A DNA stretch of 64,000 bases from Salegentibacter sediminis (GTDB lineage: Bacteria; Bacteroidota; Bacteroidia; Flavobacteriales; Flavobacteriaceae): NCBI RefSeq assembly GCF_002078605.1, contig NZ_MSJR01000011.1, positions 27,387 through 91,386 on the forward strand, written 5' to 3'. How positions within the stretch are numbered: the stretch's first letter is position 1; each line of letters starts with the position of its first letter. The position numbers and the translations under genes are program-made. The notes under the pieces were generated by a model. It was not told where the DNA came from. It saw only the letters and a program-made list of their open reading frames with translations, and did not search any database. Shown piece after piece: positions 42,665 through 50,479 of the stretch.

Positions 42665-43846
42665 TTAAATTTCTAAAGGAGAGGTCTTAAACCTTTGCTT
42701 TATCAGGTAGCCGTATGTCCCACTTTGGCGTGATTTTACTCTTTCATAGTTCAGGGCTTTCAAGGCCCTTCCCATATAATACATATTCAGTCGCGGATTG
42801 ATGCAATTGAGTTGCAGTACTATATCCGATGCCGTTTTAAATTCCGCTGGATCTGAGCTTGGCGTGTAATATTTAGAGAGTAGCTCTTCTTCCATACTGG
42901 CTTCCCGATAAGTTTTGTTTCTTTCTTCATTTACAATAATATCCTCCAGGGTCAATTCCGGGCAGAATTGTTCATCCACATAGGCCAGGTAATAAGCCTG
43001 CGCCCATACTTTGTCAATATCTATTTCCCGGGAATAAGCGAAATCAATTTTTCCATTAAGCTGAAAGCATAGCCAACGCACAGAACCGGTTTCGTCATTA
43101 AGAAATGTTGCCCTGTTGGTAGATCCTATAAAACTGCAGGTCCTTCGCAGGTTTGAATTTTTGCGGTCATAAGGCAGTCTTTCATTGATCATTGTTTTTG
43201 AGAAATAAGCTTTAAGCGCATTTATTTCTCTTTTAGCCAGCACAGATAATTCGTCCAAATTGATGATGAAATTTCTGGTAAGTTGAATCCTGGCATCTTT
43301 ATCGGTTGTCATATCTTCAGCAAAATACCTTGATAAAGCAGGTGGACAGAGAAACCGGCACCAGGTAGACTTACCTGAATTTTGTTCCGAATGCACCAAC
43401 ACTAAACATTGCTTATTGAAATAATTTTCTTCCAGCGCACCCTTAACTGTTCTCACCAGCCATTTCCTAAAGTGATAAAGAAACTGCTCAGGTTCCCTGG
43501 TAGGAAGATAGGAAGCGAGTTTTCTTATATGATCCCCACCTACCCATTTCGGTAGCTTATCAAAGTATTCCGCAATCGGGTTAAATCTTGGAATCAGGTT
43601 AGATCGCAAATAAATATCAAGTTTCCCCGGGTTAATCTCAATGTTTGATTTTGCTAATTCTATAAGTAGAGAGTTCACTTCAAAATCTTCCCAGGTATTT
43701 GCCCCTCTAATAGAGATCTGAAACTCGTGGGATATTTCGTTAAACCGGATATCATATTTCTCAGACACATACTCATCTACAGAATCGTAGATTGTTTTTT
43801 TCTTCTGTTCAGAAACCTGATAGAGTTTAGATTCAACTTTCATCAT
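42665..43846 (-). CDS. VapE-family replicative ATPase/helicase
   Basis: 393 residues of the virulence-associated E family. Walker A SEQNSGKSTWCRFL (about 158-171), Walker B FIINLDELSVL, arginine-finger-like region FIGSTNRATFLNDETGSVRWL. Such SF3-type ATPases replace helicase loaders in islands and satellites. The gene is flanked by the HTH gene (11 bp upstream) and the iteron-like repeats, then primase, so these genes form a replication module. Full length. Confidence 0.85.
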   Translation of the reverse strand: MMKVESKLYQVSEQKKKTIYDSVDEYVSEKYDIRFNEISHEFQISIRGANTWEDFEVNSLLIELAKSNIEINPGKLDIYLRSNLIPRFNPIAEYFDKLPKWVGGDHIRKLASYLPTREPEQFLYHFRKWLVRTVKGALEENYFNKQCLVLVHSEQNSGKSTWCRFLCPPALSRYFAEDMTTDKDARIQLTRNFIINLDELSVLAKREINALKAYFSKTMINERLPYDRKNSNLRRTCSFIGSTNRATFLNDETGSVRWLCFQLNGKIDFAYSREIDIDKVWAQAYYLAYVDEQFCPELTLEDIIVNEERNKTYREASMEEELLSKYYTPSSDPAEFKTASDIVLQLNCINPRLNMYYMGRALKALNYERVKSRQSGTYGYLIKQRFKTSPLEI

Positions 43847-43857
43847 AACCCAGAGCT

Positions 43858-44145
43858 TTAAAACCTTTTATTCCTAAAGGTATATTCTACTGCTCCGCGC
43901 TTAATTTCATCTTTAGAAGAATGACTATTATTCAGTAACCAGTTATCCAGTTTATCACGGGAGAAGAAGATTAATTTACCTCTGGGTTTGGAGAAAGGAA
44001 TTTCCCCCCTGGCGGTAAGTTTATACATGTAACTTCTCGAAATCCCTGTATAATCACAGGCCTGATCAAAAGTCAATACGGCTTTGTGAGCACGGACTAA
44101 TTTTTCTATACGGTCCAGTTGCTCTAAAATTTTCAGTTCGTTCAT
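43858..44145 (-). CDS. Excisionase-like HTH_17 protein
   Basis: 95 residues; MerR-like helix-turn-helix (LTFDQACDYTGISRSYMYKLTARGEIPFSKPRG, LIFFSRDKLDNWL) of the HTH_17 family, which includes Xis-type directionality factors of Bacteroidota elements. First gene of the replication module, transcribed from the palindrome-rich spacer to its right. May regulate excision or the module itself. Confidence 0.85.
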   Translation of the reverse strand: MNELKILEQLDRIEKLVRAHKAVLTFDQACDYTGISRSYMYKLTARGEIPFSKPRGKLIFFSRDKLDNWLLNNSHSSKDEIKRGAVEYTFRNKRF

Positions 44146-44548
44146 TTTGAAAAATTTAAGTTAGAAAATGAACAAAAGCGCTTTTGTAATTAGAATTCTG
44201 GAACCAAAACTAAGAAGGGAAATAAACAGAAATGTATACCTTGAATACCAGGTATGTAAAGTTTTATGTAGGTATACAATTCAGAAAACGAGAATAGAAA
44301 AAACTTTGAATTTATATGTGATCACATATAAATTTTAGGAGATCCTTATTATTATATGTTTATGCATATAACCAGCAAAGAAGGATTTTCCCTATCAGGG
44401 GAAAAGATTCCAGGCTCACAGTAAATATGAGATACCATTGCAATTCTATTTTATTGCGTCACTTAGTTAAAAATTATATTAGTTTATTTATATTTGTTCA
44501 TAAATTTATACTGTTCACGAATCGTGAACACAATAAAAACGTGAACAG
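44146..44548. promoter_or_regulatory. Divergent control region: 26-bp perfect palindrome and AbiE operator
   Basis: A perfect 26-bp palindrome at 44309-44334 (core TATGTGATCACATA) and a related shorter one, TTATATG-TTTATG-CATATAA (44352-44371), face the HTH gene. On the right a TATATTTG promoter box (44489-44496) is followed by the 19-bp operator TGTTCACGAATCGTGAACA (44512-44530) and a half-site CGTGAACAG just before the AbiEi start. The two systems thus appear to have separate operators. Confidence 0.7.
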
Positions 44549-45517
44549 ATGGACGCTGAAATCTTGCATAAAGCATTAGAAAACCTTAAAGATCCCGCAC
44601 ATATATATGGAAAGTTTGAAGCAGGAGAGGAGTTAGATGGTAATCTAATCCTGCATTTTCCTAACAGGCCGTCTTTAAAAATGGTGATAGAAATAAAAAA
44701 AGAACTGAGGCAACATCAACTCCTTCAACTTATTAAAACTAAACGGCAGCATGATAATTTTTTACTAGTGGCCGAGAGATTACTTCCGGCCATAAAAGGT
44801 CAATTACAAAAGGAGGAAATAGCTTACCTTGAAGAAAATGGTAATTTTTTTTTAAAAACAGATGATTCTTTCTTCTTTATCGATTCCAATAAACCCATAA
44901 AGAAAAAGAAAGACACAGCTAGAAAAGGATTCACAAAAACAGGTTTAAAACTTGTATTTGGCTTTTTATTAGAACCAGAACTTATAAATGCCAATCAAAG
45001 AAGCATTGCCGAAAAAAGTGGAGTAAGCCTTGGCACCGTGCCAGGAGTAATTAAAACGCTAAAAGAAAATGGTTTTATTGTTACTCATAAGAAAAACTTT
45101 GTCTGGCAGAACAGAAAAGAACTTTTAACCAGCTGGATCAATGATTATGAAAAGATTCTAAAACCTAAACTATTTCGAGCTCGTTATGAGATAAGAAAGG
45201 ACTGGCAAAAACTCCAATTGAAGCAAGGAGAAACCCATTGGGGGGGGGAGCCTGCCGGAGATCTGTTAACAGGTTATCTGAGACCTGAAGAATTTATTTT
45301 TTATAGCAATGAGTCTCAGATAAATCTGATGAAAAGTTACGATCTCAAGCCAAATGCTAATGGAGAACTCCTGGTTTACGAAAAATTCTGGAGTGGGGAT
45401 TCAGGTGCCACGGCACCTCCTTTATTGGTTTATACCGATCTTATTTTAAAAGATGATAAACGCTGTAGAGAAACAGCTCAAAAGATTTTTGATGAGTACA
45501 TCCAACCAATCCTATAA
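44549..45517 (+). CDS. AbiEi-family antitoxin (type IV toxin-antitoxin)
   Basis: 322 residues. N-terminal restriction-endonuclease-like region, a winged-helix motif (INANQRSIAEKSGVSLGTVPGVIKTLKENGF, about 148-178) and a long C-terminal domain with ELLTSWINDYEKILKPKLFRARY. Matches AbiEi-type antitoxins that neutralise the AbiEii nucleotidyltransferase and repress the operon by binding inverted repeats, one of which lies 18 bp upstream. The downstream toxin gene overlaps it by 26 bp, as usual for the pair. Phage defence by abortive infection is the known role of the family. Confidence 0.8.
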   Translation: MDAEILHKALENLKDPAHIYGKFEAGEELDGNLILHFPNRPSLKMVIEIKKELRQHQLLQLIKTKRQHDNFLLVAERLLPAIKGQLQKEEIAYLEENGNFFLKTDDSFFFIDSNKPIKKKKDTARKGFTKTGLKLVFGFLLEPELINANQRSIAEKSGVSLGTVPGVIKTLKENGFIVTHKKNFVWQNRKELLTSWINDYEKILKPKLFRARYEIRKDWQKLQLKQGETHWGGEPAGDLLTGYLRPEEFIFYSNESQINLMKSYDLKPNANGELLVYEKFWSGDSGATAPPLLVYTDLILKDDKRCRETAQKIFDEYIQPIL

Positions 45518-46325
45518 AGAACTTGCAATTCCCTATTTTAAGGAGGTTTTTGAAATTATAGATGAGATAATGCAAAAACACAAAATCCCTTATTATTTGA
45601 TTGGGGTTAGTGCCATTGCATTGGAGTTATTAAAGGAAAACATTAAACCGAGCCGTGGTACCAAAGACATAGATTTTGCTATAATGATCTCTTCTACAAA
45701 AGAGTATCAAAAAATAATTTCCGATTTGGAATCAAAGGGATTTACCAAGGTACAGGCACCCTGGACCTTTTACAATAAAGCATTCAATGCCGTAGTAGAT
45801 GTGCTTCCATTTGGGGAAATTGAAGAGGAATTCACTATGAATTTTAATAAACGCAATATAGATCTTCACGTACTTGGCTTAAAAGAGGTACTTGCAGATG
45901 CCAGGGAAATCTATATAGATGAGAAGTTGGTACAAATCCCACCTCTCCCGGGAATGGTAATCTTAAAACTTATAGCCTGGAGTGACAGGCCGGAAGACCG
46001 GGACCAGGATCCAGGTGATATTTTAAAAATTATTGAGCATTATTTTGATTACAACTATGATGAGATCCTGGAGCATCACAATGATATTTTTCCCGCAGGA
46101 GAATTAGATCAGTTAAAAATTTCAGCCCGGGTTTTAGGGAGAAATGCTAGAAGATATCTTCAGTCCTCAAAAACTTTGGAAGATAGAATTCTGGGAATTC
46201 TTGAAAAACATACCTCTTCGCCTCAGAACTCGGATTTTCTAAAAAAATGGGCTATTTTGAAAGATTGGGATCTCGCCTATGCAGAAGAAATCCTTACAGA
46301 ATTTAAAACAGGAATCACAGAATAA
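45492..46325 (+). CDS. AbiEii/AbiGii-like nucleotidyltransferase toxin
   Basis: 277 residues from ATG at 45492 (MSTSNQSYKELAIP); an upstream start at 45453 would overlap the antitoxin further and is less likely. NTase core: YYLIGVSAIALELL with G-x-S/G, and the catalytic RGTKDIDFAI Asp pair, followed by a third acidic strand VVDVLPFG and the PGMVILKLIAWSDRPEDRDQDPGDI segment typical of these toxins. Known AbiEii toxins transfer nucleotides to tRNA acceptor ends or use GTP. Same transcript as the antitoxin. Confidence 0.82.
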   Translation: MSTSNQSYKELAIPYFKEVFEIIDEIMQKHKIPYYLIGVSAIALELLKENIKPSRGTKDIDFAIMISSTKEYQKIISDLESKGFTKVQAPWTFYNKAFNAVVDVLPFGEIEEEFTMNFNKRNIDLHVLGLKEVLADAREIYIDEKLVQIPPLPGMVILKLIAWSDRPEDRDQDPGDILKIIEHYFDYNYDEILEHHNDIFPAGELDQLKISARVLGRNARRYLQSSKTLEDRILGILEKHTSSPQNSDFLKKWAILKDWDLAYAEEILTEFKTGITE

Positions 46326-46354
46326 GGTTTCAGAGTTATTTACTGTAAATTCTT

Positions 46355-47074
46355 TCAACTCGGCCTTCTAAAAATATTTTCAAGCGTTTCATTATGCTTA
46401 GAAACCGGTGATCTCGTAGCTGCATTTTTCAGTGTATTGTAATTGTATTTCTTGCCGTCGGGTCGCATAACCAGGTTTGAAGTGATAAATAGACTTTTCA
46501 TAGTCATTGTATTACCGGGAAATGTTTTGGAAAGATATTCATAAAATTCGCGGGAGCTTGGCCCATCCATATTAAACTGAATTTTTGAATTATGATCGTC
46601 CCAATTTTTAGTGAGGACATTCTTAAAATCCTGCAGACTTGTCTTTTCGGAATCCAAAAGATCATATCTCATTAAATCATGATATAACTTTTGGAGCTGA
46701 TCATCTGAAATAGCCAGGTTAAAATTATTGTCCTTTTTTAAAGAGCTGACCAATTTTTGGCCTTGGATACTCTTTTTAAATTTATCTGTCCAGGGTAAAA
46801 TTGAAAGAAAGAAGCCGAGTAAAAAAACACTAAGGATAATCCCAAGTACAAAATAGTTATCGGGTTTAATGGTATTCCGGGTATACGCCATAAAATGCAT
46901 TAATCCCAAACCTAAAACAACGAAAAGAAGTCTTGGCTTTTCGAAGTTTAATTTCCAGGATACGCCTTGATCGAGCATAAAATTTAAAAAAAAGGAGCCA
47001 TAATGAAGTACTAACCTCCCATAAATATATATGAAACCTAATGTTGTGAGATATTTAATTATATCAAAATTCAT
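46355..47074 (-). CDS. Unknown membrane protein next to the integrase
   Basis: About 239 residues from MNFDIIKYL (an upstream ATG at 47086 is possible). Three TM helices in the first half (around 8-30, 44-60, 72-92), then a soluble domain (about 105-235; QLQKLYHDLMRYDLLDSEKTSLQDF, WDDHNSKIQFNMDGPSSREFYEYL). The start overlaps the integrase stop by 11 bp, so it is cotranscribed. The C-domain resembles the small helical regions attached to integrase operons of Bacteroidota, but I recognise no family. Convergent with the AbiE pair. Confidence 0.65.
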   Translation of the reverse strand: MNFDIIKYLTTLGFIYIYGRLVLHYGSFFLNFMLDQGVSWKLNFEKPRLLFVVLGLGLMHFMAYTRNTIKPDNYFVLGIILSVFLLGFFLSILPWTDKFKKSIQGQKLVSSLKKDNNFNLAISDDQLQKLYHDLMRYDLLDSEKTSLQDFKNVLTKNWDDHNSKIQFNMDGPSSREFYEYLSKTFPGNTMTMKSLFITSNLVMRPDGKKYNYNTLKNAATRSPVSKHNETLENIFRRPS

Positions 47075-48206
47075 AGTCCATTTCAAGCTCAGGAATCAAG
47101 TTAGCTGCTTCCTTCTTTTTCTTATCTACAATCTTGGCATACACTTGGGTCGTTCTTATTTCTTTATGTCCTAAGACTTTTGAAACCGTATAAATATCTG
47201 CTCCGTATTCCAATAGTAATACTGCGTGAGTATGTCTTGCACTATGAAAGGTTATGTGTTTTGTGATTCCCGCACGCATGCACCAGCGAAGAATTTCGGC
47301 ATTAAAATGAGCTCCATACTTTAGCCCCTGGAATACACGGTCATTTTCTCTTTTCCTTTTGCCCAAAAGTTGTCTTGCCTGATTGGAGATATATTGATAT
47401 TCTTGTCCTGAAGTCTTCTTTTGTTTAAAAATCAGTCGTGATCCTTCGTCTTCATCTCTAACCTCAAGCCAGGTAAGCTTGTTTATATCACTCCATCTCA
47501 GTCCGGTTAAACAACTAAACATAAATGCATTTTTAAGGACTTGATGCTTACAGTAAGCTTTGGCCATAGCTTGCAATTCCTCTTGCGTAAGATATTCCCT
47601 GGTTGTTTCTCCCTGTGCAAAACCCTTTACGGTTGTAGCATAGTTTCTTCTGGTATAACCATCATCAAAAGCCTGGCGTAAGGCAGCTTTAAATTTGTTA
47701 TAGTAGGTGTATTTAGAGTTTTGAGATAATAGCGTGTTAGACTTGGTCTTTGCTTTTTTGTTTAGATACTTTTTGAATCCCAGAACAAAGCCTTCATCTA
47801 TATCTTCAAAGGTTATTTTTTTTCTGCCTACATAAGCTTCAATATGATTCTGAGCAGCATCCCAGTTATCATAATTTCCTTTGGATTCATAACGCTCTTC
47901 TTTGAGTTTATCATAATAGGTAAGGAACAGGAGCTTATCTTTTGACTTATCTTTTATCCCATATTTTCCTTGGGCGTATTCAGCCCTTCGGATGGATAAT
48001 ATTTGTTCAGCTCTTAATAGGGTTTCTTCATTTTCCTTTTTTTCAGAAGCATTTTTGGGATTTATATGTAAATATTCTTTGAGGTATTCGAATTCCCTTT
48101 TATGAGTTTGTTTCCCATTTTCATCTCTAACGTTTCCTTTATAGTATTCGATATACAGGCTATACTTTCCGGAGGCTAGTTTCTTCTTCTTTAGCTTGAT
48201 TTTCAT
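47064..48206 (-). CDS. Tyrosine recombinase (integrase) of the mnmE-inserted island
   Basis: 380 residues. N-terminal arm-binding region, SAM-like core-binding domain (about 100-190), C-terminal catalytic domain with the Arg in SCLTGLRWSDINKL, the H-x-x-R in FHSARHTHAVLL, the trailing His in KVLGHKEIRTTQ and the nucleophile in QVYAKI. All catalytic residues are present. It reads away from mnmE and starts 181 bp from the attachment site, the usual place for an integrase recognising that site. Confidence 0.92.
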   Translation of the reverse strand: MKIKLKKKKLASGKYSLYIEYYKGNVRDENGKQTHKREFEYLKEYLHINPKNASEKKENEETLLRAEQILSIRRAEYAQGKYGIKDKSKDKLLFLTYYDKLKEERYESKGNYDNWDAAQNHIEAYVGRKKITFEDIDEGFVLGFKKYLNKKAKTKSNTLLSQNSKYTYYNKFKAALRQAFDDGYTRRNYATTVKGFAQGETTREYLTQEELQAMAKAYCKHQVLKNAFMFSCLTGLRWSDINKLTWLEVRDEDEGSRLIFKQKKTSGQEYQYISNQARQLLGKRKRENDRVFQGLKYGAHFNAEILRWCMRAGITKHITFHSARHTHAVLLLEYGADIYTVSKVLGHKEIRTTQVYAKIVDKKKKEAANLIPELEMDYEF

Positions 48207-48247
48207 ATCTGTTTGTTTTTCATAAAGATAGCCAAAAAAAGAATATG

Positions 48248-48311
48248 AGGTGTACCAAGGTACACCTGAGAAACAAATTTTAACATTGAGGTGTACCAGA
48301 GGTACAAAAAT
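48248..48311. promoter_or_regulatory. Inverted and direct repeats upstream of the integrase
   Basis: AGGTGTACC-AA-GGTACACCT (48248-48267) is a perfect 20-bp palindrome. GAGGTGTACC recurs 40 bp on and pairs locally with GGTAC (about 48289-48307). Either operators of the integrase gene or arm-type binding sites for it. Confidence 0.6.
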
Positions 48312-48353
48312 AGGTTTAAAAACATGAAAAGAAGAGAAATACGATAAAAATAA

Positions 48354-48373
48354 AAAGGGCTGTTAAGCCCTTT
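48354..48373 (-). terminator. Terminator behind mnmE, on the island side
   Basis: AAAGGGCT-GTTA-AGCCCTTT. Read on the minus strand it is followed by TTTTATTTTTATCG, so it ends mnmE transcripts 60 bp past the stop and protects the integrase gene from read-through. Confidence 0.8.
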
Positions 48374-48386
48374 AAAATATACTGTT

Positions 48387-48448
48387 TTGGTGTTATTTGA
48401 TATCATTTGACACCAAATAAAATACCTGAATTATTTACCAATACAGAA
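48387..48448. repeat. Right attachment-site copy at the mnmE 3' end
   Basis: The last 18 bp of mnmE (TTCTGTATTGGTAAATAA on the minus strand, 48448-48431), a 14-bp spacer, and a 30-bp imperfect palindrome TTGGTGTTATTTGAT / ATCATTTGACACCAA (48387-48416, 12 of 15 pairs). The same arrangement and spacing occurs at 6755-6816. The 18-mer closely resembles the direct repeats of SGI1 in thdF (mnmE). Confidence 0.78.
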
Positions 48449-49882
48449 ATTACCGAATATATTTCCCAGCAATTCATCGTTAGTGACCTCTCCGGTGATC
48501 TCCCCAAAATAATGCAGTGCCTCTCTGATATCTATAGCCAGCAGGTCTCCCGAAAGATCATTGTTCAAACCTTCTTCAACCTTATTGATCTCCTCCAAAG
48601 CTTTTAGCAAGGCGTTATAATGCCGGCTGTTGGTTACTATGGTGTTGTTGTTTCTCAAGGCTCCGGTATTCACGAATTCCAGCAATTTCATCTTCAGTTC
48701 CTCCACACCTTCGCCGGTCTTCGCCGAAAGTAACTGCAGGCTTGCACCCTTAATCTTATTTAAAGTTTCGCGGAGTTCTTTTCTTTCTTCTTCTGAAAGC
48801 TGATCTATCTTATTGGCTATAATGACAAGTGGCTTCTGGGGAAACTTGTTCTTTATTTTTTCTATTTCTGTGAAGAGTTTTGAAATTTCTCCCCCATTAG
48901 GAGAAGATGCCTGAAGGGCAGAAGAGGTAGTATTTTCCTCTTTCCACTTACCACTATCTACTAAGGCAACTACGACCTGCGCCTGACTGATCTTATCAAA
49001 GGTTCGTTTTATCCCGATGCTCTCCACCACATCCTGGGTTTCCCGTATTCCGGCCGTATCTATGAATCTAAAGCCAACCCCGCCTATACTCATCTCATCT
49101 TCTATACTGTCCCGGGTTGTGCCAGCAATCTCCGAAACAATAGCACGCTCCTCATTGAGCAGGGCATTGAGCAAAGTGGATTTTCCCACATTGGGCTCGC
49201 CCACTATGGCTACGGGGATTCCATTCTTTAAAACATTTCCTGTGGCAAAAGAGTCTATGAGTCTTTTAAGCACCTGCTGAATTTTAGCCACCAGTTCTTT
49301 AAATTGTTCCCGGTTCGCGAACTCCACATCTTCTTCTGAAAAGTCTAATTCCAGCTCTATCAGGGAAGCAAAATCCAATAACTCCTGTCTTAACCTGTGA
49401 ATTTCACTGGAAAAGCCTCCACGCATCTGTTGCATAGCCATTTGGTGACTGGCCTGGTTTTCTGAAGAAATAAGATCGGCAACGGCCTCGGCCTGGCTCA
49501 GGTCCATTTTACCGTTTAAAAAGGCACGCATAGTAAACTCTCCCGCTTCGGCAGACCGGCATCCTTTTCTAATCATTAATTGAATGATCTCTTGTTGTAT
49601 ATACGGACTCCCATGGCAGGAGATCTCTATGGTTTCTTCACCGGTATATGATTTCGAACCCCTGAAAACAGAGACTAATACCTCGTCTAAGCTGCGTTCG
49701 CCATCTACGAGGTTTCCAAGATGTAAAGTGTGACTGGGCTGTTTCTCAAGAGGTTTATTACTCTTTGCTTTAAAGAGCGGAGCCACGATTTCCATCGCCT
49801 TAGGTCCCGAAACCCTTATTATTGCAATAGCCCCGGCTCCCGAAGGAGTTGCCAGCGCCACTATGGTGTCATTCAATTTCAT
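48431..49882 (-). CDS. mnmE: tRNA modification GTPase MnmE (TrmE/ThdF)
   Basis: 483 residues. N-terminal tetrahydrofolate-binding domain, helical domain, G domain with G1 GEPNVGKSTLLN, G2/G3 AGTTRD and DTAGIRE, G4 NKID, and the C-terminal FCIGK holding the catalytic Cys. With MnmG it makes the wobble-uridine xm5 modification of tRNAs. An extra segment of about 20 residues (about 311-334, EENTTSSALQASSPNGGEIS) sits in the G domain where other MnmEs have a short loop; its DNA is palindromic. The 3' end is the island insertion target, kept intact. Confidence 0.95.
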   Translation of the reverse strand: MKLNDTIVALATPSGAGAIAIIRVSGPKAMEIVAPLFKAKSNKPLEKQPSHTLHLGNLVDGERSLDEVLVSVFRGSKSYTGEETIEISCHGSPYIQQEIIQLMIRKGCRSAEAGEFTMRAFLNGKMDLSQAEAVADLISSENQASHQMAMQQMRGGFSSEIHRLRQELLDFASLIELELDFSEEDVEFANREQFKELVAKIQQVLKRLIDSFATGNVLKNGIPVAIVGEPNVGKSTLLNALLNEERAIVSEIAGTTRDSIEDEMSIGGVGFRFIDTAGIRETQDVVESIGIKRTFDKISQAQVVVALVDSGKWKEENTTSSALQASSPNGGEISKLFTEIEKIKNKFPQKPLVIIANKIDQLSEEERKELRETLNKIKGASLQLLSAKTGEGVEELKMKLLEFVNTGALRNNNTIVTNSRHYNALLKALEEINKVEEGLNNDLSGDLLAIDIREALHYFGEITGEVTNDELLGNIFGNFCIGK

Positions 49883-50030
49883 AGCGCAAAGATAGGTTGC
49901 CCTGCAGCCCTCTCCAAAAGTGCTTGAAGAAAATTAACAAAACCCATAGATTGTAACATTTTTATTTTTCGGGCGTCTTATTTATATAGGAGTTAATTAA
50001 CTTCTTAACATTAACACCAAACACCAAACA

Positions 50031-50369
50031 ATGAGAGAAGATAACCAAATGCTTGTTTTAACACATCTTAGTCAGTTGCTGGATCTGGTAACAGGAATTG
50101 GCGGCTTCCTTGTTCCGCTTATTCTGTGGTTAACCCAGAAAGACAAAGTCGCGGGGATGGACCACCACGGTAAGATGATCCTTAACTTTCAAATAAGTAT
50201 GTTTATTTACAGCATTATAGCCGTTCCTCTCATTTTTCTCTTAGGTCTCGGGCTAATAGCCTTGTTCGTAATCGCTGTAATTATGATCGTGCTACCCATC
50301 GTGAATGCCCTTAAGGTGAGCAAAGGCGAAATGCCACATTACCCACTGAGCATCAAGATCCTGAAATAA
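50031..50369 (+). CDS. DUF4870 small membrane protein
   Basis: 112 residues: HLSQLLDLVTGIGGFLVPLILWLTQKD then two TM helices and the closing IVNALKVSKGEMPHYPLSIKIL, the exact pattern of DUF4870 (Tic20-like fold) proteins. Divergent from mnmE, with its own terminator. Function unknown. Confidence 0.88.
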   Translation: MREDNQMLVLTHLSQLLDLVTGIGGFLVPLILWLTQKDKVAGMDHHGKMILNFQISMFIYSIIAVPLIFLLGLGLIALFVIAVIMIVLPIVNALKVSKGEMPHYPLSIKILK

Positions 50370-50377
50370 TTATAAAT

Positions 50378-50416
50378 AAAAAACCTCTCAAATCTTTATT
50401 ATTTGAAAGGTTTTTT
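50378..50416 (+). terminator. Terminator of the DUF4870 gene
   Basis: AAAAAACCTCTCAAAT / ATTTGAAAGGTTTTTT around CTTTATT; bidirectional form, also serving the convergent dnaN. Confidence 0.8.
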
Positions 50417-50430
50417 GATTAATTATCTTA

Positions 50431-50479
50431 CTCAATACTCAATACTCAATACTCAATACTCAATACTGAGTACTCAATA
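50431..50479. repeat. Heptamer tandem repeat (CTCAATA)x7
   Basis: Seven contiguous 7-bp units, the sixth being CTGAGTA; between the terminator and the dnaN stop. A related low-complexity run (TTCAGTTCTCAGTTCTCAG) lies at about 54212-54240 beside gldF. Confidence 0.85.

Noticed and set aside
40314..48206. Self-transmissible conjugative element
   Set aside because: No VirD4/TraG coupling protein and no type IV secretion genes; only mobilization functions are present.
50431..50479. Possible CRISPR array
   Set aside because: Seven-base units without spacers; a simple tandem repeat.
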